From positions 33,142,836 through 33,206,835 of the forward strand of contig NC_088681.1 in NCBI RefSeq assembly GCF_950023065.1: 64,000 bases of DNA, given 5' to 3'. Within the stretch, counting starts at the first letter, position 1. The number at the start of each line of letters is the position of its first letter. The notes beneath the pieces were generated by a model. The model did no database searches. It was given only the letters and a program-made list of their open reading frames with translations, and was not told the DNA's origin. Below are positions 1-12,800 of the stretch, one piece after another. Both the position numbers and the translations under genes were made by a program. This stretch comes from Planococcus citri. Its lineage: Eukaryota; Arthropoda; Insecta; Hemiptera; Pseudococcidae.

Positions 1-1661
1 CTATCGCAATCTGCGAGAACGGGATATATTTTTGAAATTTCTCAAAAACAAAAGCATAGGTAGGTACATACATATATATTGGTATACGTTAATTTTTACC
101 ATGATTATACTTTTCAAAGTAAATTAAATTCTCTTCAAAAGAAATTCCAACTCAAAATTGTAAAATTGCAGTGGTAGGTACTTGAAAAATTTTCAAAAAA
201 CAAAAACGCTTCCGCACACTACGTAAAATTACCAATTTCTCTCATTCTCCTAGACCTAGCGAGTGGATAACGTGAGATGGTCTTTCTCACTCTGAATTGG
301 TTTATGGCAAAAACATATTTCATTATTATTTGAAATGCTGTTGCTTTCGAATAAGCATAAGTAAGAAATACTTATATACGAGACGTGAATTTAGTACACG
401 CGAATACAAGTTTACCAGATGGAGTTTTCACTTTACATACGAACACATAGACACGCGTTCGACCTAGTAGCACTTTTCGATTAATAATTTTTTCTATCGG
501 TGACAACCGCAATATGAGATACTTTAATTTAGTAGTACATTGTCCTGGTCTTCTACGTATGTAATATCCTATGTATATGCCACGAGAATCGTTGATACGT
601 GTAAGAGAAAAAGAAACAACAATAGATGAGTAAATTCGTAAACCTATAGCCTACACAGATTTTGACTAATTTGTAAGCAAAAAAAAATGATATAATAACG
701 ACGACGATGAATTACAAGAATAATGATGGGAATTTACGAACGAATACTTGTGTTTCAAAATCATTAGAGCCCTTTCTTTTTCACTTCTCGATTCGAAGAA
801 AACGACTTATTTCCGCACGATTTTGCATAACGTTACACATGGTTCATTTAGTGAAAAATTCAACCAAAAATACTCTCATCTATTCAAACATACGTTATTT
901 ACAGGCTTGAATCCGCTTCAACGATTGAATAAATAACCGAGACGATACGATAATACATATATACGACAGTATTTTAAACGCTAGCTACAGTACGAGTACA
1001 TCAAATCCTTGAATTCGACAGATAAGTTACCTTCAAAGAGCTTAGATTTAGATTTTACACGTATCGTTCAAAAGCTTCGAATTATCCTATTTCAAAATCA
1101 ACAAGTGCGAACGTTCAATTCGTTGAACACGACGATATACAGTGTTTAAAAGAGCAAAAGTTCAAGGGTGTTATAACGGAAGCTGCTCATCAAAAGGAAA
1201 TTTTATTTACGTTGAGTATATTATAAAAGGCGATCGTTTGGAGCACATCCAAAGGTCCAAATATATTTCTGTCAAATTCTTCTTCGTCAAATGCTTCAAT
1301 CATGCGGAAAATTTCAGCAAATCAAATTGAATGCTCTTTTTGACGTTTTTTACTGGGTTTCACATGTGTATATTGAAATTTCTTCCCTTATAAACTATTC
1401 TTTAAATAATATATTCTCTAACATGAATACAGCAATGATTCTTCAAGATACGATTTATGCTGTGAAATAATTCAACAGAAATGTCATTGAGCAAAGAATA
1501 AATTTTTTTGCTGATCAGTTCATCTTTGAATTAGCCTACCTCTTCTCTCCTCACTTCGCTGGAACACAAAAAAATGAAAACTTTTATCTTTACCAACTCA
1601 TCAAAAATTTGCAAAGCTTCAAAATTACTGGCAAAAACTAAGGAAGTGGAAAGGCAAAATT
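1..1661. other. non-coding, no feature recognised
   Basis: AT-rich sequence with stop codons in every frame at short intervals. The longest open frames are under 70 codons and show no family resemblance or splice context. It may be intron of the minus-strand gene whose exon ends at 8194, because that gene must continue toward lower coordinates. Confidence 0.6.
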
Positions 1662-2602
1662 GAGGAGGTGGATAGCAAAACGCAATAACTCCATTTTTGG
1701 TTTTTTTGGGAAATTAGGAAAAATTGTCAGGAGGGGAAGGGTGGGGGGTCGAGTTCCGAAATTGGTGTCAAATGAAAGGGGAAGGTGCCACAAATAAAAT
1801 TTCCACTCAATTTCAAAATTTCGGTCACCTGGGTAAGCACAGTGAGGAAAAGAAAAAAAAGTTATTGCGTTTTGAACGCAAAATTTTTTTTTTTGGTGTT
1901 TTTCTGCAAAAAAACGTATTTTTTATTTGAAAAAATTGATGTTTAATCGAGAATTTTCGATAAAAAACAATTAAAAAACTGGAATGTCAAATTCAAACAA
2001 TTCCTGTGTGTGATATGGCATTCAGAGAGTGGCAACGAAAGCACCATTTTTTTAAGTAACTCCTACCTAAAGCTCTTTAATACAAGTATGGAAATAGATT
2101 ATACTCTTAAGAAAGTCATAGGATTTTACGTAAGTTTTACGTACTGCGCAGTGCGCGAGCAAGCATCAAATCAGCTGTATTGGTTGCTCCACCCACCACC
2201 ACCGCGTGACGACACCAACCTGCCATGCGCAGTACGTAACACATACGTAAAATGCTATGACTTTCTTAAGAGTATAATCTATTTCCATACTTGTATTAAA
2301 GAGCTTTACTCCTACCCAACGATTTTCAGTACCCACCCGATGAAAAAAAACAGTGTTACCACATCTGCGCAACTGAAATGTATAAAAAGTAGTGGAGTTA
2401 TTGCGTTTTGCAAACAAAATCTCATTTTTCAATGCATTTAGCTCTAAAATCAGACTTGTTTTCCTCGATTGCGCTATGATATTCAACTGATGGACAAAAT
2501 CTGACACCGGGAATGGATTCCCCGTTGAATTTTACATAAGGATAGATATTAAACTCAATTTTCGTAATTTTGGAGTTATTGCGTTTTGCTATCCACCTCC
2601 TC
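1662..2602. mobile_element. non-autonomous DNA transposon with GAGGAG termini and 4-bp target duplication
   Basis: The left end reads GAGGAGGTGGATAGC and the right end is its reverse complement (GCTATCCACCTCCTC). The terminal inverted repeats are about 32 bp, running inward to AACTCCA. The element is flanked on both sides by AATT, consistent with a 4-bp target-site duplication. Extra copies of the inner repeat motif (GTTATTGCGTTTTG) occur inside near 1861 and 2397. No transposase frame is present, so it would have to be mobilised in trans. It contains the 241 bp element at 2068-2308. A second element of similar length with the same first six bases lies at 5408-6341. Sola and Chapaev-type transposons are known to make 4-bp duplications, but the superfamily is not established here. 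Confidence 0.75.
2068..2308. mobile_element. hAT-like fold-back MITE with 8-bp target duplication
   Basis: A 241 bp palindrome-like element. It begins TAAAGCTCTTTAATAC and ends with the reverse complement, and the arms pair for roughly 85 bp each around a GC-richer loop. The perfect 8-bp direct repeat CTCCTACC sits immediately outside both ends (2060-2067 and 2309-2316). An 8-bp duplication is the signature of hAT (also P-type) transposition. It has no coding capacity. It lies inside the element at 1662-2602, so it inserted later. Confidence 0.8.
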
Positions 2603-5407
2603 AATTTATAAACATTTCAAAAGTAAAAAAATCGACAAAAAATCGAAACACCAAAATTTGACAGCAATTACAAATATTTTCAAGCATTAGGTACCAATTT
2701 ACAATAGATAGGTAATGTTTTTCCAATACTCGAACTAACACACTCCGATTTCAACCATAAATTTTACGGGCAGAATTTCGTTTTTGGATTTTTGGTAAAA
2801 ATAAAATTTCAGAAATTCAAAAAAAAAACAACTGTTTGTGATTATTTTTAATAAACCATCATCATTTTTTTTTCAACGAACCAGTGAGAATACTTTATGG
2901 CACTTTTTCCCACCCCAATCCAATCCAAAAGCAACCAATTTTAGGCAACTCAAAATCCTCCAGTAAGTTTTCAATATTTTTTTCAAGCGATTTTTGCCAA
3001 ATTTTACTGAAATTTCATCACTTTCTGTTGATTTGCAGTGATTTTAATGCTTCGTTCACACATTAAAGTCATCTTTACGTTACGTTATTTTATAAAATTT
3101 TTGTTTCATCAAGTCAAATTTCACTGTTTTATTACTTTTCGATAATTTATATTAATGTTTTTCTCCAGGTTTTACATAATTTTATGAGTTTTTTACACTC
3201 TTTTTCGTATAATTTTTGACCAGTTTATTGAAAATTTCATCTTTTTTTTTTGTAAATTTCAAATTGGGTCTATTTTGATGTCCATTTTCATTCATATTCC
3301 TTTTTTTTTTTTACATCATTTCATGTGTTTTCAACATTTTTTATGCAATTTTAGACCAGTTTCAACAAAATTTCATCATTTGGTTGGTAACTTTTATTGA
3401 TTTTGACGCACTTTTTCGCGTTTTTACACATTTTCGAACATTTTGATTTTTTTAATTTAATTTTCAAGAATTTTTCAAAAACTGAAAATGAAATTAGGTC
3501 AATATTGCAGTTTTGGTCGCGGAGGTTTCACCATTTAGATATAGCTTACTCTCGTTGAAATTAAGAAAATGTGTACTTTCAGGTGTATTCAGCAATTTTT
3601 TTCAACTTTCTTCACACAACATTTTTCTTCGAACCCATTCACGTTCACAAACCCCTCTTCCTATAGCTATCGAATAATAATGAATGACTAAAGTTCTAAA
3701 ATTTAGTGAAGACGTTTATTCATCATTTTTTATGCACGACTAAAAGACAATAAATGGCTTGAATATTTCAAAACTACGACGAACAGCTTGTGAAATTTTG
3801 AGGAAATCGAGACGATGATTCGAACACGTTCAAAAAGGATCTCATCAGACTCCCCTTCTGGCTTCTCTCTCTGACCACAAAACGCCACACACGAAAGCTC
3901 GAATGATTCATAAACAATTTACGTGTTTCGAATATCCATTATCCATATATGTACAACATGATTACGTATATTTTGTATTTGTACAACTAACAAATATCAA
4001 CAGCCTATCGAAACACGAACAGGACATGTTCAGTAATGACGATTCAGTCGAAATTATCAGAATTTGATAAAAATCAAACCCTTCTGTTATTCAACACTGA
4101 ATTACGCATCAACCAAAAAAAAAAAAAAAAAAAAATGAGAGAAAAAGCTCGTAATACCATTTCCAACTACAACAACCCACATAGTACAACGCGTAGAAAT
4201 ACGAGAATGACTAATCTTATCAATTTTCATTCAAAGCACTCACACGAACAACTTTGTGTGAAGTATTGTACATACAATATCTTATGAACAATGATCATTA
4301 AAGCCTATAATGTGTATTATGTATGTACTTGTATGTCTCTTAAGCTCGACATCGTCAGTTCGTCACTCTACCCGTATAGTTATTCACGAGTACGCCACTG
4401 CCTCCGCCATTAATTCTACAGAAAAGTAGGGAGGATGAAAATAGCTCCAGCTAGAGAGACACATTACGTTACAACGATTAGTAAAATATCGTCGAATAAA
4501 CAACGTTACGTCATGTTTTAAATTTAAAAACGACCTTTTAACATTTTGTCGTCGACGCTGCGACCGCAACACGCACATGCGAATCCGCAATCTGATCAGA
4601 TACGGATTTTTCCATAATTTTTTCAATAGAGTTTATAAAAATCGATGAATTAAACATGCAACAATTTACTAGCTACACGGCAGATAATTCAAGCTCTGGC
4701 AATTTTTTCGACCAACTGAGCAAAATTATTTCAATCAGAAGTTCACATGTTCAAATTTTTCGTACGCGGAAGCCATCCTTTGATTTTGACTCTCACCACA
4801 TTAATCAAATTTATCTCCAGCCAACGTTCAGAATCGTCTGAATGAATAACCAATTCCTTACTTTCATTTTCATGAAGTTCGTCCAATTTGTAAATCGAAG
4901 GGACGACGATTGAAATTCGCGAAAATGAAATTTCTGAATATAATTTGTGGAAAAAATATCTAAGATTCGATACTCATTTTCAAAATCAAAGGAACTCATC
5001 ACAACTAAAATTTGCATGCACATAACTCAATCAATTTTTGAAATGAACTATCGTATCATAAAACCTCCCCAGATACAATTTCAAAAATTTTTAATTCTTT
5101 TTTTTTCAATTTCCAAAATAAAATGCAAATTTTATCAAGTAACCCAGACTCTCATTTCGGACTGATCATTTCTTCATTTGCAGTAACAGATCTGGCATCA
5201 ACAATTTTCTCGAAATTTCAAAACATCTTATCTATAATCTTTCATTTTTTATCAGCATCTAAGTATTAAGTAACTAACATAAGGTCTGTAATCTTTTCAA
5301 TTTTCAGTGGATTTCAAAACTACATACATTAATCAGCTTCCAATCCATCTCTTAAAATGATAAAATCGTCCTCAATAGAGAAAATTAGACATAAGTATAA
5401 TATATTT
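2603..5407. other. non-coding, no gene recognised
   Basis: AT-rich sequence with a 21-nt poly-A tract at 4115-4135. The stretch around 4320-4620 has more CpG and one 80-codon minus-strand open frame (4384-4626), but no family resemblance and no good splice or start context, so I do not call a gene. Confidence 0.55.
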
Positions 5408-6341
5408 GAGGAGCTTGGAATCAAAACTCACTTTTGCCACCAAAAATCGATATACGTTTTTTTGCGGATTCGGATACTTCTTCAATTTCTCTATCACCCT
5501 ACAGAATCCATTTTTCCGAATTCGGCCCCAGTTCTTCACAATTTCGTGTTAAAAAGTGCCCTTGGAATCAAAACTCACTTTTGACAGTGGCAAAAGTGAG
5601 TTTTGACTCCAAGCTATGAAAAAAATTGTAATTTCAAGGTCGCATGGCAGTCTACAAAGCCAAAATAATTCAATTGCAACTTCGGAAGCACTTTCTGATA
5701 GTGAAAATAGCGAAAATGGTAGTTTTGAATTTGGAAGTTATGCAACTGAGCAGGTAAAAAATTGAATGTATTGAGCGCTCAAACTTTTAAAGCTCTCTGG
5801 AGGCGGAACAAAATACTCTACAGAAAAATGAAGTCGAGGAAAATTGTAGAGAATTAAATTTCCAATCGACATAATGCCGTTAGTTTTTTTCTAGGGTGCT
5901 TAGTTTTCGATATATTTGCAAAAGAAAGTATAATTTTTGGAAAAATTCAGCGCTCAAAACTTTTAAAGCTGTCTGGAGACGGAACGAAGCATTCTACGGA
6001 AAAATTAAGTCGAGGAAAATTGTAGAGAATTAAATTTCCAATTGACGTAATGTCGTTAGTTTTCTTCTAGGAGGCTTATTTTTCGATATATTTGCAAAAG
6101 AAAGTAAAATTACCCCACCTTGGAATCAAAACTCACTTTTGCCAAACTTGATAGCCATACCGCAACGATATGGCAACTTGAAAAAAAAAATTTCTCATGG
6201 AATCCTATTTAGTAGTCTTACTCAAGAGCTCGACACACTTTGCGGCGTTTTTTTCATCAACGCACTAGGCGAAATCAGTTATTGTCGATTTTCTCGAAAC
6301 TTTGTCCGATGGCAAAAGTGAGTTTTGATTCCAAGCTCCTC
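5408..6341. mobile_element. second GAGGAG-ended transposon, with repeated internal TIR copies
   Basis: The left end is GAGGAGCTTGGAATC and the right end is its reverse complement (GATTCCAAGCTCCTC). The inverted repeats are about 32 bp and end in TTTTGCCA. The 4-bp word ATTT flanks both sides (5404-5407, 6342-6345). The terminal motif recurs internally: forward near 5563 and 6120, inverted near 5586. The left portion 5408-5616 therefore looks like a small inverted-repeat unit in itself, as does 6119-6341. It has no transposase-like frame. It shares its first six bases, length class (934 versus 941 bp), duplication size and habit of internal TIR copies with the element at 1662-2602. Confidence 0.75.
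5774..6115. repeat. internal two-copy tandem duplication, period about 176 bp
   Basis: Two head-to-tail copies starting at 5774 and 5950, both beginning GCGCTCAAA. They share blocks such as TCGAGGAAAATTGTAGAG and TTCGATATATTTGC, with scattered substitutions. The duplication lies wholly inside the transposon at 5408-6341 and probably arose within the element. Confidence 0.75.
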
Positions 6342-8193
6342 ATTTTTTTAAAATTGAAATTGACAATTTGAAATTTTAATGTTATATTTCCTCAAAAATT
6401 TTTCATTTGATTCGCCTCAGACAATTTTCGTACATTTCGAGACACAAATTTTTCAACTTTTTAGTTTTTAGCGATTTCAAAATTTGACTAATCCTATAAG
6501 AATTGTGGTGACCTCATCTAAAAAAGACGTGGAAAAAATTACAGATTTTTTCGTCGGTACTTGCCTCCTTTCATTCTTTTCCAAGCAAAAATCCAAAATT
6601 TTAAAATTAGAAAAATAAAATGAAAAATTGGTTTACTTGATATGACTTTATCAGAAAAATTCTGCTCAATTATTTCTACTTTCAGCATTTTTTCGAAATT
6701 TTTAATGAAACGCAACTTTTCATACACCGTATGTCTGGAAAAAATGAGCTTAAAGGAAAAATTTACAAGAAATGAGCATTTGAGTGAAAATTTTACTAAA
6801 ATCTTACATAATTGAAACGTGTGTTCTCGATTACGAGTATTTCCAAACTTTGGCCAAACAGCAAGAAATTACATTTTTACACACCCGTTCCCGATAATAG
6901 TAGTCAACAGAAATTTAAAAAAAGAATATCACATTTTGAAGCTGATATTAACCACAGCTATGGTCTATGAAATCTAGTGGAATTTTCAATACTTTTTTGC
7001 TATTTCTTTCTGACACTTTTTAAATGAAGACTGATGAATTTTTTTTACAGAACTTGTACTCCTCTCTCGTTGGGAAAATTCACGAAAAAAGAAATTAAAC
7101 ATTCACTTTTGCACCCAAAACTTCCAAAATATGGACAAGTTTTTAAATAATCTTATTTTTACGATTTAGAGACATAATATTTTGCAGAAATTTTCAGAAA
7201 GAAACATTTTCATATCTTTTTTACTCGAAACTCATTTTATAAAAAATACTTCATCCTACAAATAAATGAAAATGTGTTAAAATTTACAGAATTTTACGTT
7301 TATTCGCAATTTTATTCAAATTTCACTTTTTTTCTTCAAATTCAAACATTTTAGAAAGGAAAAAACAATCGGTTTTAAAAATTCTGCTTCTAAAACTCAT
7401 AAAAAGAAAGCCAAAAAATTAAGAAAAAGAAAATGAATTTCAAGTACAAAAATTCTCATTCAGATGAATTAAATTGGAAAAATTTGAAAGTCATTTTATA
7501 AAAATTTTTGAAATCTGTCAAAAAAATCAGCGAAGAATTAGAGAGGGGAGAAGGAGGAGAAGACTTATCTCACTGAAAATTTCACGAAACACGAAGAGTA
7601 GGTATCTAATCCAAAAATTTGAATGAAATTCTTCAATAAAATGAATTAACTGGGGTGTGATAACGTCTGGAAATGAATTTCAACATTTTTTTGACTTATT
7701 TATATACATCTAATAGAGTCTGCTTCTTGAGATTCTTGTCATAACACATTGACACCTTCACAACAACGAAAATTTGCACTTGTTTACAAGAGAAGAGGAT
7801 ACGTCGAGGAGGCTCTAGTACATGAAATGAAGATTATCATCTTTTCGACTGATGTATAATTGAATTGGAAATTGGAACAGAAATTGAAGGGATTGAAGTG
7901 AAAACGAGTCAGTTGCATTTTTTATTTTTAGTGGGAGATGGCAGATTTCATACTAAGTTATGGAAAACTTAAAACGCGAAACGTTAATTCTCAATTTCCC
8001 ACAAAAAATGAAAAAATACAGGTGACTCGTCTTCCCTCCCAGCCCTTCAATTCAAACGTATCATCTCACGTTTTTAGGAAGATTACAATCATCATAAATA
8101 CAATCCAAGCCGAGTTTCAATTTCCGAAACTTAATCAACACACCGCACACCCTTAAGTTAGCAGAATACAAAAGTGGAAACTCCACGACTCAC
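6342..8193. other. non-coding; intron side of the 8194 exon
   Basis: AT-rich DNA without a convincing exon on either strand. The splice donor of the minus-strand exon at 8194 starts at 8193, so at least the right part of this stretch should be intron of that gene. Confidence 0.55.
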
Positions 8194-9771
8194 CTGTATT
8201 TTACTATGCACATCGCTGGCGAGGTTTTTCCACGACGCGTTATTGGTATTTGTAACTTTGGTTCGTTTTTCTAATATTTCCGTAGGACATTTTTCAAACA
8301 TCATGACTCGTTCGGCGACCGATCCTCGAGTCAAAAACGGTCTCACCGGATTCGTTTGCTGGTTACTAAATCCATTCGTAGCGATGGTCGGATTCGTCGA
8401 CGGTATTTTACCATTGATCCTCTGCTGATCCTCCGACGATGACGACCCGGGCACCCTCCTAGGCGTTCTTTTGGCCAACAAAGCGTCGTTGTGAAAATCA
8501 TTTTTCTTGATTTCTTTAACATCTGACGATAGGGTACTCGGAACACACGGAGTTTTCAGTTTAGGGGTCGAGTTGAATTTCTCTTTGGAACTAAGCGATT
8601 CGGTTTTCTGTATTTTCATAGTTACCGGTATAATTTTAGGATCGTTGGCAGCGGTAATCACCATACCAGTCTTGAGGGCGTTTATGAGTCGTTCTTCTTC
8701 TTTGGCGACCTCATCGAGGAACTGATCAGCGGCCGAGCTAGCTCGATATTTGTCGACTTTCGACGGCAGAGTAGAGTATTTGTACGCGATACCGGTTCGA
8801 TCTGCGGAGCTAGATTTTTCACCGATATTCGACGACTGCTCGAAGACGGATTTCGCTTTCAAGGGCCACGTCGACGACGACCCAACGTACACCGAATTAT
8901 CGACGTCGTCGTGATCAGCGCCCGGTTTGGTCATCTGAGGAGCATTATTCGTTGGTATCAGACGTTCTGGAAACGAGGTATTCGACGTTGGTGACGATGG
9001 CGATGATAATACAATCGGCGTTGGTTTAACCGCGAACGAATTATTGTTATTTGTATTGTTGCTGGTTAATTTAGACGACGACGACGACGACGACGATGGC
9101 GATAACGATAACGAAGACGAAGGAATACTTTTATCGACGCGAGGCGACGCGAACTTAACCGGGCTATTTACAACAACGTCGGGGCTTCTTCTTTCGAATT
9201 TCTGTAAAGCGTACTGTATGGAAGACGGGTAATTTCTGGCAGTGGACGGTACACCTGGCGCGTCGCTTTTCTGGCGAGCCGCCAGTCTAGCTTTATCCTC
9301 TACTACAAATTTGTTCACGATTTGTTCCAAATTGCTGGCGTTCATGGAGGCGGCAGCTGCGGCGGCCGCCGCCGCCGCCGCGTTCGAACTGTTACTGTAT
9401 AAAAAATCCATCACCGGAGTCGCGCTCTTCGTCGTTTTAATACCGGAAGGCAGCGACGGCGGCGTGCCGATACCGCCGATACCGATGCCGGATACGGCCG
9501 AAGATGACGTCGATGTCGGCGGCGGATACCCTCCTGGCGCTAAAACCGAACCGAATTTATCGGCCGCGTTCAGACTATTGTGACAGGTTAGGATTTCGTT
9601 GGGAGCTAGGCCGCGAGCTTTCCAAGTCTGGTAGATGACTTCGGCGTGGTCCGAGATCTGTTTACGTATGGCGGCGATATCTTCGTCAGGTTCAGCGCCG
9701 GCGCTGCCGGATCCAGGCACACCTCCAACGAAACTACTGCCGCCATCCGGATGATTCGCTGTCGTCGCCAT
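8194..9771 (-). CDS. N-terminal exon of an unidentified Ser/Ala-rich protein
   Basis: One coding exon of 526 codons, ending in phase 0 at a strong donor (ACAG|GTGAGT, intron from 8193). The start is the ATG at 9771. About 40 bp of 5' UTR precede it, back to an acceptor (TTTTTGTTGCAG) that puts the exon's upstream edge at 9811, so at least one upstream non-coding exon exists. Residues about 30-75 look conserved and possibly helical (AIRKQISDHAEVIYQTW). Then come an 11-Ala run (131-141), a second charged block (146-195), a Ser run with Asn repeats (218-244), and near the end GSVAERVMMFEKCP (483-496). There is no signal peptide or membrane segment. The exon is much richer in CpG and GC than its surroundings, as expected of real coding sequence. 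The layout suggests a long, partly disordered scaffold or cytoskeletal protein, but I do not recognise the family. The downstream exons lie below position 1 or were missed. Confidence 0.8.
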
Positions 9772-9811
9772 ATCTCAATCATTATTCGTCGACTGATCCC
9801 ACCTGTCGAAT

Positions 9812-12800
9812 CTGCAACAAAAATAAAAAGACACACGATATAATAAAAAACTGCGATGATTATACAAAAGTTGATTTATATTATACTCGTATCATACGAT
9901 TTTATCAACGATACACAAGTATTTTTCTTTCATTTTCACCGTATAATTTCGAAGTCGAACTCAAACTTTGCCACGGTTATATTCTTTCGTGACGGTAATG
10001 TGTTTTTTTCTACATACAAAATACAGTTAAGGAATAAAAAGATAAACAAGTTTCTCCAATACGTACAGCGAAATGTTATTTCAAGAATTATGCACCAGGG
10101 TTTTGCAAAGTTTTGAGCAAAGTTGCGATAATGTCGGTGAAATGGGATAAGAAAAGGGTAAGTAGAGGTGGTTTTGAAAACTCGCGTCAGTACAGCGAAA
10201 TGATACATATTTTCTATTTATCCGAATACAAATACTGTTTACGACCAGAGAGTATCGAGATTCTTTTTCGAAAACCCAGCAAGATAAGTAAGTTATAACT
10301 TATAAGTATTTTTCTTCTGACAAGATACTTGCGTGTATAGAAGGAGAAAAAATAAAGTTCATAAAATATGCACAGTGCACACACAGAGAACTTATTTCGA
10401 ATAAGTATTTTCTTCCTCCAAGTGCGTAATACGTTTTTGATTTCATTGGATTCAGAAAGGCATCCTTATAAATTATCCTTACCCTTCCTTCCTAATACAT
10501 TAAAAGAATTTTAAAGAAAACCCTCGATAGCATTCGCTAGCCTCTTCTACCAAACCGACTTCAAGGATTTTTTTTTAGTGTTTATTTTGACAGATACAGT
10601 GACATCAAGATGGGTCAAAAAAATTGAAAAACACGTTTTTCTGTAATCCATATTGATAGGTTGCATTGCACTTTTTTCAAAAGTCTCAAAAATAATGACC
10701 CAATTTCGGAGCTCAGCATTTTTCAAAAATGCTCAAAATACATTTTCGTTAAAATATTGCAATTTCACGCGACATTTCAACCTGTGCATATTTTGACGAG
10801 TAGAAACTGATTTTTTCAAAAATACAGAAAATCGTGACTCGATTTTGGGACTCGAAATTCTTTAAATGCTTAAAATACAATTTTTTGTCAGAATATTTAA
10901 ATTTCTGAATTTTCTGACGAAATTTTAACACATTTTGATATGTCGTAGGAGACTTTTTTGCTATGACATTTTTAAAAATTCCAAAAATCGTGACTCAGTT
11001 TTGAGCTCAAAATTGTTTAAAAATGCTCAAAACACATTTTTATCAAAATTGTGCATGAATTCGTACGGAAGTTCAATTTTAAATTTAAATTTTAAATTTA
11101 TATTTTGTCGAAACTGACTTTAAACTAACAGTTGAATAGCTTCATTAAATTTAGGAATTTTCGACTCAATAAATTGACTGTTCTTTACGAGTAAATTTTT
11201 AAGGGGAGGGGAGGGGGAGGTAAACAAAATGACATTTGCTTTGGTACTGTTCTGGCTCTTGGATGTTTGAGATGATTTCAAATGAACTACCAGATAACTC
11301 GTATTATTCACCGCATTTTTGGAACCCCTCGACATTTAGACTAGGTACCTCAAAATTCAAAAAATTTTCATCCTATTGTATTCGGTCTAACATGAATATC
11401 GTCAATGATTTGCATGAAATTCAAATTCTTATACGTAAAAGTGTTCAAAAAATATGTTTTCCTTATTCAAGTTTTCACGTGAGCTCTGCATTTTTTTTTT
11501 TGCGTTTATTGTGTTCTCACAGACTTACTTACGGACCAGGGGGAAGGCTAGTCATTTTTTTTCTTTTAAAATACCATAAACTCGTCTAACTAATAACAAA
11601 TGTTAACTGGGATTGAATCTTTAATCATCGTACTCCACCTATATTGTACCATCTTCCTCCACAAGCCAAATACCATCTATACCGAAATTCCTGCCCCCTC
11701 CCTCCTTCAGATCGTACTCAAATCATTATTTCAATGTCACCCGAACGAATTTACCATATAAATAAGCACTTGAGCTAGAAACAAAACCCTTTAAGAAACC
11801 TCGGCGAACAATACAAATGACAAATTTATTCCGCCCATGATTCTTGTAGCGTGTCGAATACTTCCTTTATAAACAACCGCGGTGCCATTTTTAATCGATA
11901 CGTGAAATTCGAAAAGCAAAAAAAAATCGCAAATTACTCTTTTTTCGTTTTTTTTTTTTGCTTACATGTGCAGAATAGGCACCTACATATAAGCGATGTA
12001 TTACATTCGATTTTACATAGTATAGTTACACACGAGTACGAGCTCCAGCTCACATTGTAGGCTATAAAACTACACACACGAATTAATAAACATAGAACAT
12101 GGAAAAAAATCAATCTCTTTTCATATCCGTACCACACCGCTTGGCCTGGTCAATGATTATTTAACAAATAATTAAATCTTCGTATTATAAAGTAATTTTA
12201 TGCACACAATTGCGCAATTAACCTTAACAATGCGGTTTGTTCTTTTTACTCGTTATTTATATAGTCGGTCATAATTTTTTTTTCACTTGTTTTTTTTTTA
12301 TAACAATAAAGAAAGAAAAAAATGTTGTTTTTTTACGATTGTCCAATGTCCATACTCGTACATAGCCGACAACGACAACACGATGACGACGGAAGGAAAA
12401 AAAATAAGCAAAAATAAGCGAATAATGCCGATTACGAGTACATATATTAACCAGTCTATAGTTTAGGTAAATTGACACCGGTGTACGGAGTACGGACCAC
12501 TTCGTGTTGACACGATTTATACGATACAAGTACATATTACTCGTATATTGGATGGATGACGCGTGGCTAATTCTGCGAGTAAAATTTTCATAGTATCCAC
12601 CCAAGCCAAGGTTATAATTTCCGAGCTTTTTCGAGAACGAAAGAGAGAAAAAAACGTGATTTCAAAGGTCACTGAGTACACGTTGCGCGCCAGCACAAGG
12701 AGGGTGCTTTCAAACGAAAAAAATTCGAGCTTTAAATTGAGAATTAGGTACATTTTTCTGTAGTTTATTACACGAGGCTACGAATTAGAGAACAGGGAGG

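Noticed and set aside
2010..2441. Overlapping frames of 143 and 113 codons on both strands
   Set aside because: The near-identical peptides on the two strands are caused by the palindromic MITE at 2068-2308.
4384..4626. 80-codon minus-strand frame in a CpG-richer patch
   Set aside because: No family resemblance, no clear splice sites, and no neighbouring exon to join it.
9242..9583. 113-codon plus-strand open frame with an alanine run
   Set aside because: It is the antisense shadow of the GC-rich coding exon at 8194-9771 and has no independent support.
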